NCBI RefSeq assembly: GCF_902168435.1
Contig: NZ_LR656189.1
Location: forward strand, 1-37,994
From: Bacillus marasmi
GTDB lineage: Bacteria; Bacillota; Bacilli; Bacillales; Cytobacillaceae
Reading direction: 5' to 3'
DNA length: 37,994 bases
A program made the position numbers and the translations under genes. Of this stretch, positions 32,305 through 37,994 are shown in pieces (the stretch's first letter is position 1; the number at the start of each line of letters is the position of its first letter). The notes under the pieces were generated by a model. That model was given only the letters and a program-made list of their open reading frames with translations. It searched no databases and was not told the DNA's origin.

Positions 32305-33004
32305 AATTGATTCAATTAACGTTTATTACGGAAATATCCAAGCCCTACAAGGTGTGTCCTTAGAGATTAATCAAGGTGAAATCGTAACTTTAATCGGTGC
32401 TAATGGTGCAGGAAAAAGCACATTACTAAAGACGATATCTGGCTTATTGAAACCTAAACAGGGCGAGCTATTATACGAAAATGTCTCGATTGCCGGTAAA
32501 CCCGCCCAAACGATTGTAAAACGCGGAATCTCTCACGTCCCAGAAGGACGACGTGTGTTTGCCAACATGAGCGTCGAGGAAAATTTGGAACTTGGGGCAT
32601 ATTTAAGAAAGGACAAGGCCGGGATAGAAGAGGATTTTGAAAAAGTATATCAGCTATTCCCACGCCTTAAGGAGCGCAGTAAGCAAATGGCTGGTACCTT
32701 ATCTGGTGGAGAACAGCAAATGTTAGCAATGGGCCGTGCGCTAATGGCAAGACCTAAGCTATTACTTCTGGACGAGCCTTCGATGGGACTTGCTCCAATA
32801 TTAGTTAAGACCATTTTTGATATTATTAAACAAATCAATAAGGATGGCACGACGATTTTGTTGGTCGAGCAAAATGCCAATATGGCATTATCGATTGCCC
32901 ACCGTGCCTATGTAATTGAAACCGGAAAAGTTGTATTATCGGGAACTGCGGAAGAGCTAAATGCCAGCGACCAAGTGAAGCAAGCCTACTTGGGTGGACA
33001 TTAA
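32297..33004 (+). CDS. livF: branched-chain amino-acid ABC transporter ATPase LivF
   Basis: 235 aa from ATG 32297, inside the livG end, with GGGGAGGAGG upstream; a longer frame from 32219 would overlap livG much more and adds no family sequence. Walker A GANGAGKST, signature LSGGEQQMLAMGRAL, Walker B LLLLDEPSMGL, switch His position occupied by Gln (VEQNAN) as in LivF proteins. Last gene of the operon; a terminator follows 16 nt later. Confidence 0.94.
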   Translation: MLKIDSINVYYGNIQALQGVSLEINQGEIVTLIGANGAGKSTLLKTISGLLKPKQGELLYENVSIAGKPAQTIVKRGISHVPEGRRVFANMSVEENLELGAYLRKDKAGIEEDFEKVYQLFPRLKERSKQMAGTLSGGEQQMLAMGRALMARPKLLLLDEPSMGLAPILVKTIFDIIKQINKDGTTILLVEQNANMALSIAHRAYVIETGKVVLSGTAEELNASDQVKQAYLGGH

Positions 33005-33020
33005 TAGTGGAATTTTAAAA

Positions 33021-33044
33021 GGTCAGCTTACTGCTGGCCTTTTT
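33021..33044 (+). terminator. terminator of livHMGF
   Basis: GGTCAGC/GCTGGCC stem with a 5-nt loop and five T. Confidence 0.8.
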
Positions 33045-33113
33045 GGTTTGGGTAAAATAGTTATTGAACAACGGTATATGCAAAACAGTGTTACTAAAAA
33101 AACATTATTAATA

Positions 33114-33142
33114 TTGACTTTAGCTGCAAATCGTCATATAGT
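33114..33142 (+). promoter_or_regulatory. promoter of the marR-mmpL operon
   Basis: TTGACT (33114-33119), 17 nt, TATAGT (33137-33142). The start point would fall just before the palindrome at 33155. Confidence 0.65.
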
Positions 33143-33154
33143 TTAACACGTGAA

Positions 33155-33173
33155 TAGTTCAATTGTTTAACTA
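33155..33173. promoter_or_regulatory. MarR-type operator candidate
   Basis: TAGTTCAATTGTTTAACTA has arms TAGTTCAA and TTTAACTA, 7 of 8 complementary. GTTTAAC recurs at 33141-33147. It lies just downstream of the -10 box, a usual place for autorepression by the MarR protein encoded 23 nt later. Confidence 0.55.
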
Positions 33174-33195
33174 AATTCTGCAAGGGTGTGAGACA

Positions 33196-33657
33196 TTGTA
33201 TAACTCTAAGATCCAAGAATTAATCAACAGGTACATTCGAGTTTCATTTTCAGTAACAAAAAAGGCTGAATTTCTCATCAAAGATCAAATTGGCTCAGAC
33301 CTAACCTATGACCAACATTATACACTTCGCTATATTCGGCAAAAGCAAAACTGTACTTCGACTGAATTAGCCGAAATCTTTGCTGTCAATAAAAGTGCAG
33401 TCACAGCCATCATTACAAGGCTTGCTGATAAAGGATTAATTGATAGGACCCGTGATGAGCGAGACCGTCGTGTCGTGTACTTATCACTTACGGACAAGGG
33501 GGATGCCCTTTTTAATGAATGTGAAGAGCGTGTTCATCAGTTAGTTGAAAACATCATGACCCAATTTAACGATGAGGAAATTAACTCATTCATAAATACT
33601 TATGAAAAGCTGGAAAAACTCCTTGATAATGCGAAGGAAGGCAGGATGACGGAATAA
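33196..33657 (+). CDS. MarR-family transcriptional regulator
   Basis: 153 aa from TTG 33196 with AAGGGTG 8 nt upstream. Winged helix-turn-helix: STELAEIFAVNKSAVTAIITRLADKGLI is the recognition unit (about 55-85), and RTRDERDRRVVYLSLTDKG is the wing with the conserved DxRxxxxxLT pattern. N- and C-terminal helices form the dimer interface. Such proteins repress neighbouring efflux genes and release DNA on ligand binding. The MMPL gene starts 3 nt after its stop, and a palindrome lies over the promoter, so it very probably represses this operon. Ligand unknown. Confidence 0.92.
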   Translation: MYNSKIQELINRYIRVSFSVTKKAEFLIKDQIGSDLTYDQHYTLRYIRQKQNCTSTELAEIFAVNKSAVTAIITRLADKGLIDRTRDERDRRVVYLSLTDKGDALFNECEERVHQLVENIMTQFNDEEINSFINTYEKLEKLLDNAKEGRMTE

Positions 33658-33660
33658 ATT

Positions 33661-36600
33661 ATGAGAGCGATTGTTAAAGGAAGATGGTTTGTACTACTAG
33701 CATGGATTGCAGTGACTGCGGTCTTATTTTTGTCTGCGCCAAACATGGCCAAACTGGTTGCTGATAAAGGCGATTTGGTTGTTCCTGAGGGATACTCCTC
33801 CTCTTTAGCGGCAGAAATTTTGAATGAGATACAGGACGGAAATGAATCTACAGTTGCCCTTGTTTTTCATGGGGAAGAAAAGCTAACAAAGAGTGAATTA
33901 GCCGAAGCTAAGGAAGCAATTACTCTTTTAGAGAAGAATAAAGATGAACTAGGGATTACTGAAATATTGTCTCATTTTAACGAAGAATCATTAAAAGATA
34001 CTCTAGTATCAGAGGATGGCACAACGATTCTAACGAGACTAACTGTAGATATGGGTGATCGTGAAGATAAAGAGGTATCGCAAGCACTGTACGAAACGCT
34101 CGAAGATGTCGAGCTAGAACACTACTATACTAGCAATTGGTTAGTAAATGAGGATCTAAATACAAATGCGCAGGAAGGCTTAAAGAAAACAGAAGGAATA
34201 ACGGTTGTGTTTATCTTAATCGTACTTCTCCTTGTATTCCGTTCGGTTGTAGCGCCGTTTGTACCGTTAGTAACAGTTGGATTTACCTATTTAGCATCGC
34301 AATCCATCGTTGCTTTTTTAGTCGATAAAATCAATTTTCCGATTTCCTCATATACACAAATATTTTTAGTCGCTGTACTATTTGGAATCGGAACAGATTA
34401 TAGTATTTTGCTGTTAAGTAGATTTAAAGAAGAGATGTCTAATCACGAAAGCATTACTGATGCGATTGTTGAAACCTATCGTACTGCCGGTAAAACGGTT
34501 TATTTTAGCGGACTTGCAGTTATGGTCGGTTTTGCTGCAATTGGTTTTTCTACCTTTAAGCTTTATCAATCAGCTGCTGCAGTTGCAGTGGGTGTTGCGC
34601 TATTAATGGTGGCGTTGTCGACAATTGTACCATTTTTCATGGCGGTGCTTGGTCGTAAGCTTTTTTGGCCAGCCAAAGGTCAACTCGAGCATAAAGACAG
34701 TAAGCTGTGGGAGATTGTTGGAAAATTCGCTTTAGCCAAGCCGGTTGTTTCATTACTGATTGTAGCGGCTGTTACAGTTCCATTTTTAGTAACGTATGAT
34801 GGTACGCTTTCCTACAACTCATTAACTGAAGTTGGCGACAAGGCCAATTCTATCAAAGCGTTTAATATGATTGCTGATGGCTTTGGTGAAGGACAAGCGA
34901 TGCCGACGCAAATTGTTATAAAAAATGATGAGAAAATGGACTCAAGCGAATACATCGGTTTGGCTGAGAAAATTAGTCAGGATTTGCAGAAAATTGATGG
35001 TGTTGACACAATACGTTCTGTCACTAGACCGATGGGAGAACCTCTCACAGATTTATTTGTCGCCAAACAGGCAAATACACTGCAGGACGGAATTGCCAAA
35101 GGAAATGACGGTATTAAGCAAATTAAGGATGGTTTAAGTGAAGCGGAAACGGAGCTTACTAAATCACAGCCACAGCTCGAAGAAGCAACAACAGGAATTG
35201 GAGAGCTAGTGAATGGCACATCTAAGCTAGCAGATGGCGTTGGTCAGCTTCAAACAGGCTTAACCCAGATTGAAGATGGAATGAAGAAAGGTTCGATGGG
35301 TAGTGCTGAAATCAAGCAAAACCTACAACTTATAAAGACAAAAGCGGAAGAACTTGCAAGTGGTAGTGAACAGTTGTTAGCAGGATACCAGGATGCAGGT
35401 TCAGGACTATCTTTCTTTCTATCACAATATCAAAAAATCGAGACTAGTTTACAAGACATTTCTGGGAAGTTGAATGCATCTAACGAGCTTTTTGCGAAAC
35501 TTGAGAAAAGTCATCCAGAATTAAATGCGGAAGAAAAGGATTATCAAACGTTAAAAGGTAATATTTTGTATTCACAGGCAGTAACAACAGAATTACTTAA
35601 AGGGATCAATGAGCTAAATACAAACTTTGCTGGTGCTATAAAAGGTATTCAGACTGCAAATGATAAGCTTGCATTGGTTGTTTCGGGCCAAAAGCAGTTG
35701 AATGAGGGGATGGCTCAGCTGATAATTGGTATTGGCCAACTTCAGACTGGACTAGATGCTGCTGCTAATGGTCAAGGTCAAGTTATCGGCAATCTTTCAC
35801 AGTTTTCAAATGGTTTGACGACTCTCAATGGAGGTCAACAGCAGCTCTTGGATGGTTTTTCAGGGCTTGGCGGCCAAATGACCCAACTAACTGATGGTCT
35901 AGGACAAGGTGTAACCGGATTAACGGAGATTCATGATGGTTTAGCTTCGGCTAATGATTATTTAACGGATTTAGCTAAATCGGACCAAGCTGTTACGGGT
36001 ATGTATATCCCAGATGAAGTGTTAACAAGTAAGGACTTTGCGCAAGTATTAGATACGTATTTATCAGCTGATCGGAAAGTGATGACGATTGATGTTGTGT
36101 TCAATTACAATCCATATTCAAATGAAGCAATGGCGCAAGTTGATGATATTAAAGAAACAGTTGAAAAAGCAACAAAGGGTACAAAGTTAGAAAATGCGAA
36201 AGTAGCTGTTGGTGGAATAACGAGCACAAACACAGATTTAAGTGCGATGTCTGACGCAGACTATTCTCGTACTGTTGTATTCATGATGATTGGGATTTCA
36301 ATCATTTTAATTATCATGTTACGTTCGTTTATCATGCCACTTTATTTAATTGCCTCTTTGATCATTACTTATTACACATCAATGGGGATTACCGAAGCGA
36401 TTTACGTAAACCTATTAGGCTACGAAGGAATTAGTTGGGCTGTTCCATTCTTTGCTTTTGTTATTCTAGTCGCATTAGGGATTGACTACAGCATATTCTT
36501 AATGGATCGTTTCAAAGAGTATCATGAGCTAAGCGTAGTTGAGGCGATGCTGTTGTCGATGAAGAAAATGGGAACAGTCATTATTTCTGCGGCAGTCATT

Positions 36601-36780
36601 CTTGGTGGAACATTTGCGGCGATGATGCCAGCGGGTGTTATGTCATTACTCCAAATTGCCACGATCGTACTGATTGGTTTGTTCCTATATGCATTAATTA
36701 TTTTGCCATTATTTGTACCAGTCATGGCAAAGCTATTCGGCAAAGCCAACTGGTGGCCATTTTTGAAAGGTAAATATTGA
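33661..36780 (+). CDS. MMPL/RND-family transporter with YhgE-like extracellular helical insert
   Basis: 1039 aa. One N-terminal membrane helix (about 7-27), an extracellular domain, five helices with GTDYSILLLSRFKEE at about 243, a very long extracellular insert (about 400-860), then five helices with ALGIDYSIFLMDRFKEY at about 938. The two GxDYS motifs are the proton-relay sites of MMPL/YdfJ proteins. The insert (about 470-770) is a coil of repeated LxxG steps such as GVGQLQTGLTQIEDGM and GIGQLQTGLDAAANG, like the YhgE/Pip family. It likely exports lipids, surfactants or toxic compounds. Translated from a weak site 3 nt behind marR, so probably coupled. Confidence 0.93.
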   Translation: MRAIVKGRWFVLLAWIAVTAVLFLSAPNMAKLVADKGDLVVPEGYSSSLAAEILNEIQDGNESTVALVFHGEEKLTKSELAEAKEAITLLEKNKDELGITEILSHFNEESLKDTLVSEDGTTILTRLTVDMGDREDKEVSQALYETLEDVELEHYYTSNWLVNEDLNTNAQEGLKKTEGITVVFILIVLLLVFRSVVAPFVPLVTVGFTYLASQSIVAFLVDKINFPISSYTQIFLVAVLFGIGTDYSILLLSRFKEEMSNHESITDAIVETYRTAGKTVYFSGLAVMVGFAAIGFSTFKLYQSAAAVAVGVALLMVALSTIVPFFMAVLGRKLFWPAKGQLEHKDSKLWEIVGKFALAKPVVSLLIVAAVTVPFLVTYDGTLSYNSLTEVGDKANSIKAFNMIADGFGEGQAMPTQIVIKNDEKMDSSEYIGLAEKISQDLQKIDGVDTIRSVTRPMGEPLTDLFVAKQANTLQDGIAKGNDGIKQIKDGLSEAETELTKSQPQLEEATTGIGELVNGTSKLADGVGQLQTGLTQIEDGMKKGSMGSAEIKQNLQLIKTKAEELASGSEQLLAGYQDAGSGLSFFLSQYQKIETSLQDISGKLNASNELFAKLEKSHPELNAEEKDYQTLKGNILYSQAVTTELLKGINELNTNFAGAIKGIQTANDKLALVVSGQKQLNEGMAQLIIGIGQLQTGLDAAANGQGQVIGNLSQFSNGLTTLNGGQQQLLDGFSGLGGQMTQLTDGLGQGVTGLTEIHDGLASANDYLTDLAKSDQAVTGMYIPDEVLTSKDFAQVLDTYLSADRKVMTIDVVFNYNPYSNEAMAQVDDIKETVEKATKGTKLENAKVAVGGITSTNTDLSAMSDADYSRTVVFMMIGISIILIIMLRSFIMPLYLIASLIITYYTSMGITEAIYVNLLGYEGISWAVPFFAFVILVALGIDYSIFLMDRFKEYHELSVVEAMLLSMKKMGTVIISAAVILGGTFAAMMPAGVMSLLQIATIVLIGLFLYALIILPLFVPVMAKLFGKANWWPFLKGKY

Positions 36781-36801
36781 TTGTAGGCATAATCATTGAT
36801 T

Positions 36802-36841
36802 AAACCAGGCTATCCATTGAATTGAGTAGCCTGGTTTTTTT
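36802..36841 (+). terminator. terminator of the marR-mmpL operon
   Basis: Perfect 11-bp stem AAACCAGGCTA/TAGCCTGGTTT, 14-nt loop and a T-run. Confidence 0.9.
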
Positions 36842-36908
36842 ATTTTGAAGATAGGTATTCACTATGCATATTTTTGATAACAAAAGGGTTAATGAAGGAT
36901 TGTGATCT

Positions 36909-37012
36909 GTCACTAATAAGGACTATTGGTAACAAAATAGAGTCCGCCAAAAGAGAAAGTTTTACCAATGTGGCTTATTGGTAACAAACTAGGCTGTTTG
37001 TGTCTCGGAATC
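36909..37012. repeat. two degenerate hairpin units in register with the 52-bp array
   Basis: Units 36909-36960 and 36961-37012 share ATTGGTAACAAA exactly 52 bp apart. Each has a palindrome (CTAATA/TATTGG; ACCAAT/ATTGGT) centred within about 1 nt of the array hairpin position. The second unit ends in TTTGTGT and CTCGGAATC, which are array spacer sequences. The hairpin arms are different from those of the array. Confidence 0.6.
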
Positions 37013-37867
37013 GGTCACGTAGACAAGCTCTATGTGCCCAGTTTTGTGTTTATGCCTCAGATTTGGTCACGTAGACAAGCTCTATGTGCCCGGTTTTGTG
37101 CTTATGCCTCAGATTCGGTCACGTAGACAAGCTCTATGTGCCCAGTTTTGTGTTTATGCCTCAGATTTGGTCACGTAGACAAGCTCTACGTGCCCGCTTT
37201 TGTGTTTTAACCTCGGAATCGGTCACGTAGACAGTCTTTACGTGCCCAATTTTGTGTTTCAACCTCGGAATCGGTCACGTAGACAAGCTCTACGTGACCG
37301 GATTTGTGTTTATGCCTCGGAATCGGTCACGTAGACAAGCTCTATGTGCCCGGTTTTGTGTTTATGCCTCGGATTCGGTCACGTAGATAAGCTCTATGTG
37401 CCCGGTCTTGTGTTTATGCCTCAGATTCGGTCACGTAGATAAGCTTTACGTGCCCAATTTTGTGTTTCAACCTCGGAATCGGTCACGTAGACAAGCTCTA
37501 CGTGACCGGATTTGTGTTTATGCCTCGGAATCGGTCACGTAGACAGGCTTTACGTGCCCAATTTTGTGTTTCAACCTCGGAATCGGTCACGTAGACAAGC
37601 TTTACGTGCCCGGATTTGTGTTTATGCCTCGGAATCGGTCACGTAGACAAGCTCTACGTGCCCGCTTTTGTGTTTTAACCTCGGAATCGGTCACGTAGAC
37701 AGGCTTTACGTGCCCAATTTTGTGTTTCAACCTCGGAATCGGTCACGTAGACAAGCTTTACGTGCCCGGATTTGTGTTTATGCCTCGGATTCGGTCACGT
37801 AGACAAGCTCTACGTGCCCGGTTTTGTGTTTTAACCTCGGAATCGGTCACGTAGACAGGCTTTACGT
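37013..37867. repeat. 17-unit, 52-bp tandem palindromic array
   Basis: Units start at 37013, 37065, 37117, 37169, 37221, 37273, 37325, 37377, 37429, 37481, 37533, 37585, 37637, 37689, 37741, 37793 and 37845. The period is exactly 52 in every case; the last unit breaks off after 23 nt. Each begins GGTCACGTAGA, loop of 5, then TCTACGTGCCC or a variant, followed by a 25-nt spacer ending CTCGGAATC or similar. The left arm is the same in all 17. As 52 is not a multiple of 3 and GTAG stops recur, it is not coding. No database family known to me. Confidence 0.95.
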
Positions 37868-37994
37868 TGTCAAGTCCATATTCTTGTGTAAAAACCTGTA
37901 ACAATGTTTTTCGCATAAATCTTCATCTTGATTAGTGGACTATACATATTTCGAATTTACGTTGAGGGGCGGGTATGATAGCCTGTATGGCAAG
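37868..37994. other. unrelated sequence interrupting the array, possible IS end
   Basis: At 37868 unit 17 gives way to TGTCAAGTCCATATTCTTGT and unique sequence. A possible start, GAGGGGCGGGT followed by ATG at 37972-37974, lies at the window edge, with seven codons visible. A 5' TGT end, short leader and a gene start would fit the left end of an insertion sequence, but the window stops too soon. Confidence 0.35.

Noticed and set aside
37013-37867. CRISPR array
   Set aside because: The parts between palindromes are themselves repeated and not unique spacers, the unit is 52 bp without variable inserts, and no cas genes are present.
37013-37867. Coding repeat protein
   Set aside because: A 52-bp period shifts the frame at each unit, and TAG in ACGTAG appears in each frame in turn.

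Overview
The window is chromosomal DNA of a spore-forming Bacillaceae (Bacillus sensu lato). The evidence is a 5S rRNA followed by a 15-gene tRNA array in almost the order of the Bacillus subtilis trnD cluster, a GerP-family spore protein, prkA and yhbH, strong AGGAGG-type ribosome binding sites, frequent TTG/GTG starts, and a queG-yhbB-trmL...prkA...yhbH order that matches the B. subtilis yhbA-yhbH region as I recall it. I cannot name the species.

Layout. 1-1529: end of an rRNA operon (5S) and 15 tRNA genes. 1475-6962: a small (about 5.4 kb), AT-rich integrated element in the 3' end of tRNA-Leu(CAA), bounded by a perfect 56-bp direct repeat. It carries a tyrosine integrase, an unrecognised 399-aa protein, a small serine recombinase, a hairpin-rich origin-like region and an unrecognised 388-aa protein. 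6963-7951: the displaced native tRNA terminator, a small gene and a broken gene, two terminators and the lut leader. 7952-10819: lutABC, L-lactate oxidation. 11015-14061: a lipoprotein polysaccharide deacetylase, a GerPA/GerPF-like spore protein, small membrane proteins and a first copy of a roughly 273-bp mobile repeat. 14251-19158: tRNA-Gly(TCC), a B3/4-domain protein, queG, yhbB, trmL, a nitroreductase and a 30-aa membrane peptide. 19350-29026: prkA and yhbH, normally neighbours, here separated by a sulfur cluster. 29071-33004: a second copy of the mobile repeat and a branched-chain amino-acid ABC transporter (livHMGF) without its binding protein. 33196-36780: a MarR regulator and an MMPL-family transporter. 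36909-37867: a tandem array of hairpins. 37868-end: unrelated sequence that cuts the array, perhaps an insertion-sequence end.

How genes work together. The cluster at 21326-27502 reads as a sulfate-to-sulfolactate pathway. Sat and CysC activate sulfate, CysH makes sulfite, and ComA adds sulfite to phosphoenolpyruvate to give phosphosulfolactate. There is no sulfite reductase and no ComB phosphatase. A histidine-phosphatase-family gene overlapping comA sits where the dephosphorylation step is needed. A divergent MFS transporter and a YitE-like membrane protein flank it. Its position between prkA and yhbH fits the known accumulation of sulfolactate in Bacillus spores.

Most striking structure. 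From 37013 there are 16 full units and one truncated unit of exactly 52 bp, with no insertions or deletions. Each is an 11-bp-arm hairpin. Within the stem, apart from one fixed T-C mismatch position, variation is only C/T opposite G, which a plus-strand RNA would tolerate. This array, the sulfolactate cassette and the tRNA-Leu island are the three places most worth a second look.
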